This document shows, piece by piece, positions 1 to 6,037 of a stretch of 6,037 nucleotides of DNA. Below the pieces are notes generated by a model. It worked only from the letters and a program-made list of their open reading frames with translations, had not been told where the DNA came from and did not search any database. Location of the stretch: positions 1 to 6,037 of the forward strand of contig JAQGKN010000159.1 in assembly GCA_028290085.1 (NCBI GenBank). Reading direction: 5' to 3'. Within the stretch, counting starts at the first letter, position 1. Every line of letters begins with the position of its first letter. Source of the stretch: Hyphomicrobiales bacterium (GTDB taxonomy: Bacteria > Pseudomonadota > Alphaproteobacteria > Rhizobiales > Beijerinckiaceae). Position numbers and translations under genes: made by a program.

Positions 1-44
1 ATGGAGGAGGCGTTCTTGGGGGCCGCTTGCGCGCCGGGAGACAT
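1..44 (-). CDS. Possible 5' end of a divergent gene, truncated by the window edge
   Basis: Reading leftward from an ATG at 44-42 there is an open frame to the edge that begins M-S-P-G-A-Q-A-A-P-K-N-A-S-S. Eleven of the 13 complete codons after the ATG end in G or C, which matches the coding bias of this genome and contrasts with the A/T-rich stretch just to its right (45-127). No convincing Shine-Dalgarno precedes the ATG. Fourteen codons are too few to identify a family. The alternative is that this is non-coding upstream sequence of the rightward pseudouridine synthase gene, whose own frame also happens to be open to the edge. Confidence 0.3.
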   Translation of the reverse strand, partial: MSPGAQAAPKNASS

Positions 45-127
45 ATTTTCGGGCAATGAGCCGTTCCGATCGAAAAAAGACGTTGCGAGCTTTAGATCGG
101 ATTGATGCAACGTGCTATGCCCTTCGC

Positions 128-1237
128 ATGAACCAGCACGCCAAACGCCGCCAGCAGGCCGGCATCGCCCGTGAGGCCGAACGTCAGAAGCCCGAAAAGG
201 TCATTCACGTCGGCCCGCCCCTCGCGACCCCCGAAGAGGGGCTCGTCACCTATGAGATCACGCCGGAGGAGGCAGGACAGCGCCTCGACCGCGCCCTCGC
301 CGCCCGCGCCGAGGCTGAAGGGGTCGCCCTGTCGCGCACCCGCATCCGGTCGCTGATCGAGGAAGGTCTCGTCATGCTCGACGGGCGCCAGGCCACTGAC
401 CCCGGCGCCAAGCTCCGCGAAGGCCAGAGAGTGACGCTCGAAGTGCCTGCCGCGGTAGCGGCCGAGCCGCTCGGCGAAGCCATCCCGCTCGATGTCGTCT
501 TTGAGGACGAACACCTGCTCGTCATCGACAAGCCGGCTGGTCTGGTTGTCCATCCCGCCAGCGGCCATGACACGGGCACGCTGGTGAATGCACTGATCGC
601 CCATTGCGGCGACAGTCTTTCGGGCATAGGCGGCGTGCGCCGTCCCGGCATCGTCCACCGCCTCGACAAGGACACATCGGGCCTGCTGGTCGTCGCCAAG
701 ACCGACGCTGCCCATCAGGGCCTCTCGCTCCTCTTCGCCGACCATGGCCGCACCCTGTCGCTGACGCGCGAATATCTCGCCTTCGTCTGGGGCCGTATCG
801 ACCGCAAGGCCGGCACCGTAGACGCGCCGCTTGGCCGTCATCCGCACCAGCGGGAGAAAATGGCGGTTGTCCGCATCGACAAGGGTCGCGAAGCCATCAC
901 CCATTGGAAGGTCGAAGAGAGCATCGTCTCCGGCACCGCGCCAATCAGTATGGTCTCCTGCCGCCTGGAGACTGGCCGCACCCATCAGATTCGCGTGCAT
1001 CTCGCCCATATCGGTTACCCGCTGCTGGGTGACCCCGTCTATGGCGCGGGCTTCAAGACCAAGGCGGCCAATCTGTCCCCCGTCGCGCGGGAAAAGTTGG
1101 AGACGCTGCACCGCCAGGCACTGCATGCCTTCCGGCTCGGCTTCGTTCATCCGGTCACCGGCGAAGAGCTGATGTTCGAGAGCAAGCTGCCGCCCGACCT
1201 GGAAAACCTCCGCGAAAGCCTGCGCAACGCCACATGA
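128..1237 (+). CDS. rluD: RluD-family 23S rRNA pseudouridine synthase (RluA superfamily)
   Basis: Converts specific uridines in 23S rRNA to pseudouridine in the cytoplasm; the E. coli RluD targets (helix 69: U1911, U1915, U1917) are the best guess. With the start at 128 the protein has 369 residues. An S4 RNA-binding domain spans about residues 43-107 (the RLDRAL and LSRTRIRSLIEEGLV segments). The catalytic domain follows, with DKPAGLVVHP, the signature HRLDKDTSG at 177-185 (catalytic Asp180), RLETGRTHQIRVH at 279-291 and GDPVYG near 301-306. The VVHP and PGIVHRLDKDTSG wording resembles RluD more than RluC. The frame also has an ATG at 56, which would give 393 residues. I prefer 128 because 13 of the 24 codons in 56-127 end in A or T, including TTA and CGA, against 5 of the next 24. 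Neither start has a strong Shine-Dalgarno; a GGGAG at 36-40 sits 15 bases before the 56 start. The gene ends just before a strong terminator, so it is probably transcribed separately from rpoH. Confidence 0.93.
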   Translation: MNQHAKRRQQAGIAREAERQKPEKVIHVGPPLATPEEGLVTYEITPEEAGQRLDRALAARAEAEGVALSRTRIRSLIEEGLVMLDGRQATDPGAKLREGQRVTLEVPAAVAAEPLGEAIPLDVVFEDEHLLVIDKPAGLVVHPASGHDTGTLVNALIAHCGDSLSGIGGVRRPGIVHRLDKDTSGLLVVAKTDAAHQGLSLLFADHGRTLSLTREYLAFVWGRIDRKAGTVDAPLGRHPHQREKMAVVRIDKGREAITHWKVEESIVSGTAPISMVSCRLETGRTHQIRVHLAHIGYPLLGDPVYGAGFKTKAANLSPVAREKLETLHRQALHAFRLGFVHPVTGEELMFESKLPPDLENLRESLRNAT

Positions 1238-1249
1238 CGAAAATTTAAT

Positions 1250-1296
1250 CCAGGGGCCAAGCGGAGCAAAGCCGTCGCTTGTCCCCTGGGCTTTTT
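1250..1296 (+). terminator. Intrinsic terminator after rluD
   Basis: The arms 1250-1263 and 1276-1289 pair over 14 positions with a single C/T mismatch (1257/1282), leaving a 12-base loop. A run of five T's (1292-1296) follows the stem almost directly. It lies 12 bases after the rluD stop codon. This is the standard form of a Rho-independent terminator and should largely isolate rluD transcription from rpoH. Confidence 0.85.
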
Positions 1297-1328
1297 CCCC
1301 CGTGGCAACGTGTCGTTTACGTCGATCC

Positions 1329-1356
1329 CTTGAAGCTGTTGACGCGAACATTATCT
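1329..1356 (+). promoter_or_regulatory. Candidate rpoH promoter, sigma-32-like or sigma-70-like
   Basis: CTTGAA at 1329-1334 is a good alphaproteobacterial -35 element and also the core of the RpoH -35 consensus. Downstream, CATTAT (1349-1354, spacer 14) resembles an RpoH -10, while the overlapping TTATCT (1351-1356, spacer 16) would serve a housekeeping sigma factor. Either reading places the start of transcription about 130 bases upstream of the rpoH start codon. Autoregulation of rpoH by its own product is plausible but is inferred only from these hexamers. Confidence 0.4.
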
Positions 1357-1387
1357 AACCGTCCCTTGCGAGCCACCCGTGCGCCCT

Positions 1388-1416
1388 CTTTCAGCCACGA
1401 AGTCGCAACTCTATAT
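1388..1416 (+). promoter_or_regulatory. Second candidate rpoH promoter
   Basis: CTATAT at 1411-1416 is a near-ideal alphaproteobacterial -10 hexamer. The best partner at the correct distance is CTTTCA at 1388-1393, with a 17-base spacer, which is a weaker -35. It would give a leader of about 70 bases before rpoH. Multiple promoters upstream of rpoH are usual in bacteria, so this could work alongside the element at 1329-1356. Confidence 0.35.
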
Positions 1417-1457
1417 GTGTCACCGAGCCGAGTGCGACCCTGTGTCGGCTTAGGACG

Positions 1458-1481
1458 CGGGCCCGCCACCCTGGGGGCCCG
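1458..1481 (+). promoter_or_regulatory. Hairpin in the rpoH leader, just upstream of the Shine-Dalgarno
   Basis: CGGGCCC (1458-1464) and GGGCCCG (1475-1481) are exact inverted repeats separated by 10 bases. The stem is entirely G/C and ends three bases before the AGGAGGG Shine-Dalgarno (1485-1491) of rpoH. It would form in the mRNA from either candidate promoter. It does not itself cover the Shine-Dalgarno. No T run follows, so it is not a terminator. A role in translation or mRNA stability is only a possibility. Confidence 0.4.
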
Positions 1482-1484
1482 AAC

Positions 1485-1491
1485 AGGAGGG
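1485..1491 (+). promoter_or_regulatory. Strong ribosome binding site of rpoH
   Basis: AGGAGGG lies four bases before the ATG at 1496. It is the only clearly strong Shine-Dalgarno among the gene starts in this window. It fixes the rpoH start at 1496 rather than at the in-frame ATG at 1514 (Met7). Confidence 0.8.
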
Positions 1492-1495
1492 AAGA

Positions 1496-2407
1496 ATGGC
1501 TGCTGCGCTTCCGATGATTTCAGCCGAGAGCGGTCTGACCCGCTACCTCGCGGAAATCCGGCGGTTTCCAATGCTGGAGCCGCAAGAGGAGTACATGCTT
1601 GCTAAAAACTGGCGTGAGCAGGGAGACCGCGACGCGGCCCACCGTCTCGTCACGTCACATCTGCGTCTCGTCGCCAAGATTGCGATGGGCTATCGCGGCT
1701 ATGGCTTGCCAATCGGCGAAGTCATCTCCGAGGGCAATGTCGGCCTCATGCAGGCCGTGAAGCGGTTTGAACCCGAGAAAGGCTTCCGCCTCGCGACCTA
1801 TGCCATGTGGTGGATCCGCGCCTCGATTCAAGAATACATCCTGCGCTCGTGGTCGCTCGTGAAAATGGGCACGACCGCGAACCAGAAAAAGCTGTTCTTC
1901 AATCTGCGCAAGGCCAAGAGCCAGATCTCCGCTTTGGAAGATGGAGACCTGCGGCCCGATCAGGTGAAGACCATCGCCCACCGCCTCGGTGTAACCGAGC
2001 AGGATGTGGTCGACATGAACCGCCGGATGAGCGGCGACGCTTCGCTCAACGCACCTCTCCGTCAGGAAGGCGAAGGCGAATGGCAGGATTGGCTTGTCGA
2101 TGACAGCACCAGCCAGGAGGTCATCCTCGCCGACCGCGAAGAGGCCGACAACCGTCTCGGCGCACTGCGCTCCGCGCTCGGCGTGCTGAACGACCGCGAA
2201 CGCCGCATCTTCGAGGCACGCCGCCTCGCGGAAGATCCCATCACGCTCGAACAGCTGTCCGAGGAGTTCCATATCTCGAGGGAACGCGTCCGGCAGATCG
2301 AAGTCCGCGCATTCGAAAAGGTTCAGGCCGCCGTCAAGACGGGCGTCGCCAATCTCGAAGCCGTCGCGCCGCCGCCCGCCCGCATCGGCGCACAGCCTGC
2401 GGCCTGA
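1496..2407 (+). CDS. rpoH: RNA polymerase heat-shock sigma factor RpoH (sigma-32)
   Basis: Directs RNA polymerase to heat-shock promoters of chaperone and protease genes. The 303-residue length is typical of alphaproteobacterial RpoH. The N-terminus includes LTRYLAEIRRFPMLEP (14-29). Region 2 contains SHLRLVAKIAMGYRGYGLP (54-72), the core-binding EGNVGLMQAVKRFEPEKG (79-96) and the -10-recognising WWIRASIQEYILRSWSLVK (105-123). The RpoH box, QKKLFFNLR (130-138), separates heat-shock sigmas from RpoD and is intact. Region 4 holds the -35-binding helix-turn-helix ITLEQLSEEFHISRERVRQIE (249-269). A short Pro/Ala-rich tail follows (from about 289). Many Rhizobiales carry more than one rpoH; the wording here resembles the principal RpoH1 type, but paralogue assignment needs the genome. 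The gene is monocistronic by its context, with terminators on both sides. Confidence 0.97.
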   Translation: MAAALPMISAESGLTRYLAEIRRFPMLEPQEEYMLAKNWREQGDRDAAHRLVTSHLRLVAKIAMGYRGYGLPIGEVISEGNVGLMQAVKRFEPEKGFRLATYAMWWIRASIQEYILRSWSLVKMGTTANQKKLFFNLRKAKSQISALEDGDLRPDQVKTIAHRLGVTEQDVVDMNRRMSGDASLNAPLRQEGEGEWQDWLVDDSTSQEVILADREEADNRLGALRSALGVLNDRERRIFEARRLAEDPITLEQLSEEFHISRERVRQIEVRAFEKVQAAVKTGVANLEAVAPPPARIGAQPAA

Positions 2408-2431
2408 TCGCTCCGGTCCTGATACGAAGAT

Positions 2432-2462
2432 AAAAAAAGAGCGGCTGCAAAGCCGCTCTTTT
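2432..2462. terminator. Bidirectional intrinsic terminator between convergent genes
   Basis: A perfect 12-bp stem (2435-2446 with 2451-2462) closes a four-base GCAA loop. On the plus strand it ends in four T's, serving rpoH, whose stop codon lies 27 bases upstream of the stem. On the minus strand the A run at 2432-2438 becomes seven T's, making an even stronger terminator for the leftward membrane-protein gene, whose stop codon is at 2488-2490. One element therefore insulates two convergent transcription units. Confidence 0.9.
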
Positions 2463-2487
2463 CGATTCGAGGACCGCAGAAGCGCGC

Positions 2488-4251
2488 CTACTTCTGCCAG
2501 GCGTCGAGCGCTTCATTGATCACGCGCTCGCCCGCCGCACCCTTCTCGAAGGTGATCTTGGCGATCCGCTGGTCCGAAAGCAGCATCGGAATATCGAACC
2601 ACGCGCGCGACTTGATGAGATCCACATTGCGCGTGACCGCAGCATCGCCCCGCGTCAGGCCGACCAGGAAATAATTCTGCATGATCGGCGCAGGTACGCC
2701 GGTCAGGGCATCGCCGGCGGGCGTGTCTTCCTTGCGCATCTGCGGCGTCGAGATCTGCGCAACGCCCGGTATCGGGCCGCCTTCGGTAGGAACGAAGCGA
2801 AGTTCGATTGTGTGCGACGCGGGCAACGTATCGTCGGTGTTCTTCTGGATGAGCATGATCGCGCGCAGCTTCGCATCAGGCAGATCGACTTCCGCCCGCA
2901 CGCCGATAGAAAGCGGCTGCCCGGGGCCACGGCTCACATTGTCGAGGCGCCAGACCACGTTTCCAACGAAGGTTTTCACCTTCTGGGGATCTTCCGGCGC
3001 ATCGACGAGAAGGGCGGCGCGCTGGGCGACCGCGATGGCCGGTGCATTGGACGAGGATGCCGGCGGCGTAGCGGGAACCGTCTGCGTCGGCTTGGCGGGA
3101 ACAGGCGTCGTCGGGCGCGACGATTGTCCGCCACCGATCCGCTCGACGATCTTTCCAGATGCATTGTCGGATGTTTCAGCCGAAGGCGCGGGCTTCATGC
3201 GGGCGAGATCGTCGGGATTGTCGCGACGAATATAGGCAAACACGGCGATGCTGCCGACGACCAGAGCGACGGGCACGCCGATCAGCCATGGCCGCAGATT
3301 GCGCTGTGATTCTTCCTTGCGCTGCGGAGCAGCGGGACGGGTTCCACCACGTGCGGCCGGCGTCTCTTCAGCCACGGCTTCGGGTGGCTGACTCTCGGTC
3401 CCCGCGGCTTCGGCGCGCGGGCCGTATTTGCGCAGGGTCACATTGACTGGACGCGCTTCGCTGGTGCGGCGCTCCGACCGCTCAGCGCGGATATCAGGCA
3501 GCCCGGCACGCGACGCCGCTATGTCGGCCTCGGTCATCTGGGTGCGCATATCGGCAGCGCCGAGATCCGGAGCGCCTTGCCCGCCAGGCGCCACGTCGCG
3601 GGAAACATGATCGCGCGGCGAGAAATCGGGGGCTGCGCGCTCGGGTTTCTTCGCTGCGAAAGGCGGCGCTGCCGGCGCTGGCGGAGGTGTCTGTTCCTTG
3701 TCGTCGCGGCCGGTGGGCGATGAGCGCGCAGCTGCACTCGTGCGTGCACGCGCAGCGTCGAGACCGCCAACGCCAGGGCGGTCAGTCGAGGGGACGCCCG
3801 GGCGGGGCGGCAGACCTGGCCGCGGGGGCAGTCCATTGCGTGGTGGTAACGGCGGACGCTGTGCCGTGCCGGGTTCCGGCCGGCGAGCCAGCGGCTCCGG
3901 CGGCTTGCGGGGCTCAAACGGCGCCGGCTTGGGTGCCTGGGCGCGATTTTCGGGTTCCGGCGCTTTAGCAGGAGGAGGAGGAGGCGGCGGCGCAGCTGGC
4001 TTGCCGGCACCAGCGGCCGGGGCTGCCGGATTGGCCAGACGCTCGGCAATCTCGTTCTCGATCCGGGCGATCGCATCGTCCAGGGAGCGGCTTTCGCGCT
4101 CGATGTCCTGCTCGGGAACCGGCGGCTGAACTGCGCGCAATTGGCCAAGAAGCGCCGACCGCGCGCGCTCGTAGATCGAGCGCCGCGTATCCGGGTTCGA
4201 ATCAGCCAGGCCGGCGACGGCCCTGACGAGCAGCGGATAATATTCAGCCAT
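2488..4251 (-). CDS. Proline-rich single-pass membrane protein of unknown function
   Basis: I do not recognise a named family, though the opening MAEYYPLLVRAVAGL resembles uncharacterised Rhizobiales proteins encoded beside purA. The 587 residues fall into clear parts. Residues 1-75 are a probably helical domain, with a charged heptad-like stretch around 50-72. Residues 76-315 form a long low-complexity, Pro/Ala/Arg-rich and probably disordered linker, with seven consecutive prolines at 88-94 and an LPPRPG repeat near 141-152. Residues 321-341 are one hydrophobic segment flanked by arginines. A second Pro/Thr/Ser-rich linker covers about 350-403. Residues 404-587 look like a folded C-terminal domain with alternating hydrophobic strands. 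There is no N-terminal signal peptide, so the likely topology is cytoplasmic N-terminus and periplasmic C-terminal domain. The start is supported by the conserved-looking N-terminus; its Shine-Dalgarno is weak. It follows purA by 79 bp on the same strand. A scaffold or envelope role is inference only. Confidence 0.85.
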   Translation of the reverse strand: MAEYYPLLVRAVAGLADSNPDTRRSIYERARSALLGQLRAVQPPVPEQDIERESRSLDDAIARIENEIAERLANPAAPAAGAGKPAAPPPPPPPAKAPEPENRAQAPKPAPFEPRKPPEPLARRPEPGTAQRPPLPPRNGLPPRPGLPPRPGVPSTDRPGVGGLDAARARTSAAARSSPTGRDDKEQTPPPAPAAPPFAAKKPERAAPDFSPRDHVSRDVAPGGQGAPDLGAADMRTQMTEADIAASRAGLPDIRAERSERRTSEARPVNVTLRKYGPRAEAAGTESQPPEAVAEETPAARGGTRPAAPQRKEESQRNLRPWLIGVPVALVVGSIAVFAYIRRDNPDDLARMKPAPSAETSDNASGKIVERIGGGQSSRPTTPVPAKPTQTVPATPPASSSNAPAIAVAQRAALLVDAPEDPQKVKTFVGNVVWRLDNVSRGPGQPLSIGVRAEVDLPDAKLRAIMLIQKNTDDTLPASHTIELRFVPTEGGPIPGVAQISTPQMRKEDTPAGDALTGVPAPIMQNYFLVGLTRGDAAVTRNVDLIKSRAWFDIPMLLSDQRIAKITFEKGAAGERVINEALDAWQK

Positions 4252-4289
4252 TGCGCGTTCTGACCACTCTACGTTTCATACGTCAATCC

Positions 4290-4303
4290 CGCAGCCCTGC
4301 GGC
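4290..4303 (-). repeat. Small inverted repeat in the purA to membrane-protein gap
   Basis: CCGCAG and CTGCGG flank two bases, so the RNA would form about a five-pair stem with a small loop. No T run follows on the minus strand, so it is unlikely to terminate purA transcription. It could mark an mRNA processing or partial attenuation point. The rest of the 79-bp gap shows only a weak TTGACG hexamer on the minus strand, with no good -10 partner. Confidence 0.3.
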
Positions 4304-4330
4304 CGATGCACAGGGCAATGCACTCACGAC

Positions 4331-5626
4331 TCAATCCTGAAAGGGATTATGCACGAGAATCGTATCATCCCGCTCCGGGCTGGTCGAAAGCAAGGCCACC
4401 GGCGCGCCTATCAACTCCTCGATTCGACGCACGTATTTGATGGCTTGCGCCGGAAGATCGGCCCAGGAGCGAGCGCCCTGTGTCGTGCCTTCCCACCCCT
4501 CAATGGTCTCGTAGACAGGAACGACGCGAGCCTGCGCCGCCTGACTGGCCGGGAGACGATCGATTTCCACGCCATCCAGCAGGTAACGCGTACAAACTTT
4601 GATCTCTGGGAAGCCGTCGAGAATGTCGAGCTTCGTGAGCGCGATTCCATCGATACCAGAAGTCTTCACCGTCTGGCGGACGAGTACGGCATCGAACCAG
4701 CCGCAACGGCGCGCGCGGCCGGTGACCGTGCCGAATTCATGCCCGCGTTCGCCGATTTTCTGACCGATCTCATCGATGAGTTCGGTCGGGAACGGACCGC
4801 CGCCGACACGCGTCGTGTAGGCCTTGGCAATACCAAGTACGTATCCGATGGCACGCGGACCAACGCCGCAACCCGTTGCCGCGTTTGCGGCCGTCGTGTT
4901 CGACGAGGTGACGAAGGGATAGGTGCCGTGATCGACATCGAGCAACGCCCCCTGCGCGCCCTCGAACAGAATGCGCTTGCCCTGGCGGCGCATCGTGTCG
5001 AGCAGTTCCCAGGTCGCCGCCATGTAAGGAAGAACCTGCGGCGCAATGGAAAGAAGTTCGTCGCGGATCGCCCTCGCCTCGATTTCCGGCAGGCCGAGCC
5101 CCCGGCGCAGAGGATTGTGATGGGCGAGCAGGCGCGCGATCTTGTCGTCGAGCGTATCGGGCTCGGCCAGATCCATCACGCGGACCGAGCGGCGGCCCAC
5201 CTTGTCTTCATAGGCCGGTCCGATGCCACGCATCGTCGTGCCAATCTTGGTGCCTGCGGTCGAGGCCGATTCGCGATGTGCGTCGAGTTCGCGATGCAGC
5301 GACAGAATGAGCGGCGCATTTTCCGCGAGCTTCAAATTCTGCGGGCTGACTTCCACGCCCTGAGCGCGCAGCTGACCGATTTCCTTGACGAGATGGTAAG
5401 GGTCGACGACGACGCCGTTGCCGATCACGGAAATCTTGCCCTCGCGCACGATGCCGGACGGCAGCAGCGACAGCTTGTAGACTTTTCCGTCGATGACGAG
5501 CGTATGGCCGGCATTATGCCCGCCCTGAAACCGCGCGACGACATCGGCCTCGATCGACAGCCAGTCGACGATCTTGCCCTTACCTTCATCGCCCCACTGG
5601 GCACCGACGACAACAACATTCGCCAT
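4331..5626 (-). CDS. purA: Adenylosuccinate synthetase
   Basis: Catalyses IMP + L-aspartate + GTP to adenylosuccinate + GDP + phosphate, the first committed step from IMP to AMP; cytoplasmic. The 431-residue product matches the usual family length of about 430. The signature [12 protein letters not shown] is at 10-21, containing the catalytic Asp13, and His41 lies in GGHNAGHT (35-42), both at the E. coli positions. Other family motifs are [13 protein letters not shown] (130-142), FEGAQG (221-226), [12 protein letters not shown] (271-282), [10 protein letters not shown] (301-310), LTKLDILDG (330-338) and the guanine-contact region [10 protein letters not shown] (414-423). The frame stays open to an ATG at 5734, but the 36 extra residues are unlike the family and would span the terminator at 5697-5721, so the start is [12 protein letters not shown] at 5626. 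No strong Shine-Dalgarno is visible. The gene may be co-transcribed with the membrane-protein gene downstream. Confidence 0.98.
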   Translation of the reverse strand: MANVVVVGAQWGDEGKGKIVDWLSIEADVVARFQGGHNAGHTLVIDGKVYKLSLLPSGIVREGKISVIGNGVVVDPYHLVKEIGQLRAQGVEVSPQNLKLAENAPLILSLHRELDAHRESASTAGTKIGTTMRGIGPAYEDKVGRRSVRVMDLAEPDTLDDKIARLLAHHNPLRRGLGLPEIEARAIRDELLSIAPQVLPYMAATWELLDTMRRQGKRILFEGAQGALLDVDHGTYPFVTSSNTTAANAATGCGVGPRAIGYVLGIAKAYTTRVGGGPFPTELIDEIGQKIGERGHEFGTVTGRARRCGWFDAVLVRQTVKTSGIDGIALTKLDILDGFPEIKVCTRYLLDGVEIDRLPASQAAQARVVPVYETIEGWEGTTQGARSWADLPAQAIKYVRRIEELIGAPVALLSTSPERDDTILVHNPFQD

Positions 5627-5696
5627 GATGATTTTTCGGTCTTTGAACTGCGCCCGTGGCGCTCGGGCCCCCGCATCCGCGCGGCAGCCCAACAAG

Positions 5697-5721
5697 CAAA
5701 ACCCCGGCACAAGGCCGGGGC
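5697..5721 (-). terminator. Intrinsic terminator after the methyltransferase gene
   Basis: On the minus strand, GCCGGGG/CCCCGGC arms (5714-5720 with 5702-5708) form a seven-pair G/C stem around a five-base loop, followed by a T run (complement of 5698-5701). It lies 65 bases beyond the stop codon of the leftward gene at 5786 and upstream of purA. It indicates that purA has its own promoter between about 5627 and 5696, although no clear promoter hexamers are visible there. Confidence 0.8.
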
Positions 5722-5785
5722 TCATTGCGGCCATGGATTAACGAATTGTGAGGCTGGAGGCAAGGCAAACCGTGATCGGCGTCCT

Positions 5786-6037
5786 TTACGCTGACGAAAC
5801 AGCCGCCGGGCGAGCCTTGCGCGCGACGCTCAGCAGATTGCCGACTGGCAGGCTGACGAGCTTGCGGTCGAGCCCTGTGGCGGCAAAAAGGCGTGCCAGT
5901 TGCGACTTCAAACCCAGCGGCAGCGGCATCAGCCGCATCCAGTACCGCAGAGCGTAGCGGTTGGCGAAGCTCTCGATCCGCACCACGTCGAGGCCAGCAT
6001 CCCGGATCAGGCGGTCGAGGCTCTCCGGGCAGAAGAT
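5786..6037 (-). CDS. C-terminal fragment of a probable class I SAM-dependent methyltransferase
   Basis: The frame enters from the right edge and runs 83 codons to a TAA at 5788-5786. It begins I-F-C-P-E-S-L-D-R-L-I-R-D-A-G-L-D-V-V-R-I-E-S-F. The pattern of an aromatic residue, P-E-S-L, an R-L-I-R-D-A-G segment and a run of valines is the typical late segment of Methyltransf_11/23-type enzymes, where a helix follows the last part of the Rossmann fold. The remainder, including RYALRYWMRLMPLPLG and the LSVARK segment, resembles the tails of such methyltransferases. The SAM-binding motifs would be upstream, outside the window, so the fold assignment rests on the tail only. The substrate cannot be inferred. 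The tail ends with its own terminator at 5697-5721. Confidence 0.6.
   Translation of the reverse strand: MFCPESLDRLIRDAGLDVVRIESFANRYALRYWMRLMPLPLGLKSQLARLFAATGLDRKLVSLPVGNLLSVARKARPAAVSSA

Noticed and set aside
1339..1344. TTGACG as a sigma-70 -35 hexamer for rpoH
   Set aside because: No acceptable -10 hexamer lies 16-18 bases downstream; the CTTGAA at 1329 has better partners.
92..1351. 419-codon minus-strand open frame opposite rluD
   Set aside because: It is antisense to a clearly recognised pseudouridine synthase, spans the rluD terminator, and has no recognisable domain.
1655..2272. 205-codon minus-strand open frame inside rpoH
   Set aside because: It is antisense to conserved sigma regions 2-4 of rpoH and is explained by G/C third-position bias.
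5627..5734. N-terminal extension of PurA to the ATG at 5734
   Set aside because: The 36 extra residues do not resemble the family, the conserved start is [12 protein letters not shown], and the extension would be read through a Rho-independent terminator hairpin.
5721..5760. Possible CtrA-type site (TTAA-N7-TTAA) near the TTAACG at about 5739
   Set aside because: Only one half-site is present; the second half reads TGAG, so the motif is not supported.
4349..5794. 481-codon plus-strand open frame opposite purA
   Set aside because: It lies antisense to purA, which has every family motif intact. Long antisense frames are common in G/C-rich genes, and this translation shows no recognisable domain.
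1..6037. Mobile element, CRISPR, defence or phage content
   Set aside because: No transposase, integrase, long terminal repeats or spaced direct repeats were seen; the named genes are housekeeping and base composition looks uniform.

Overview
The window comes from a GC-rich alphaproteobacterium, most likely Hyphomicrobiales (Rhizobiales). The signs are an RpoH1-type sigma factor, its linkage to an RluD-type pseudouridine synthase and to purA, strong G/C bias at third codon positions, and alphaproteobacterial-looking promoter elements. Genus cannot be fixed from the sequence alone.

Layout, left to right. Positions 1-44 hold what may be the first codons of a leftward gene cut by the window edge. 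A short, relatively A/T-rich gap separates it from a rightward RluD-family 23S rRNA pseudouridine synthase gene (128-1237, with an alternative start at 56), which ends at a strong intrinsic terminator. A 258-bp gap follows, carrying that terminator, candidate promoters, a hairpin and a good Shine-Dalgarno for rpoH (1496-2407), the heat-shock sigma factor. A 12-bp-stem hairpin with an A tract on one side and T's on the other (2432-2462) acts as a shared terminator between rpoH and the convergent genes to its right. On the minus strand come a 587-residue proline-rich, single-pass membrane protein of unknown function (2488-4251) and, 79 bp upstream of it, purA (4331-5626), adenylosuccinate synthetase. 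A minus-strand terminator (5697-5721) separates purA from the C-terminal end of a probable SAM-dependent methyltransferase (5786-6037) that runs off the right edge.

Functionally this is mostly a housekeeping neighbourhood: rRNA modification, heat-shock transcription and AMP synthesis, with one poorly understood envelope-type protein. Each transcription unit is bounded by a recognisable terminator. purA and the membrane protein gene have no convincing terminator between them and may be co-transcribed. I see no mobile element, CRISPR array, tRNA, rRNA or defence system. The least explained parts are the proline-rich membrane protein and the rpoH leader.
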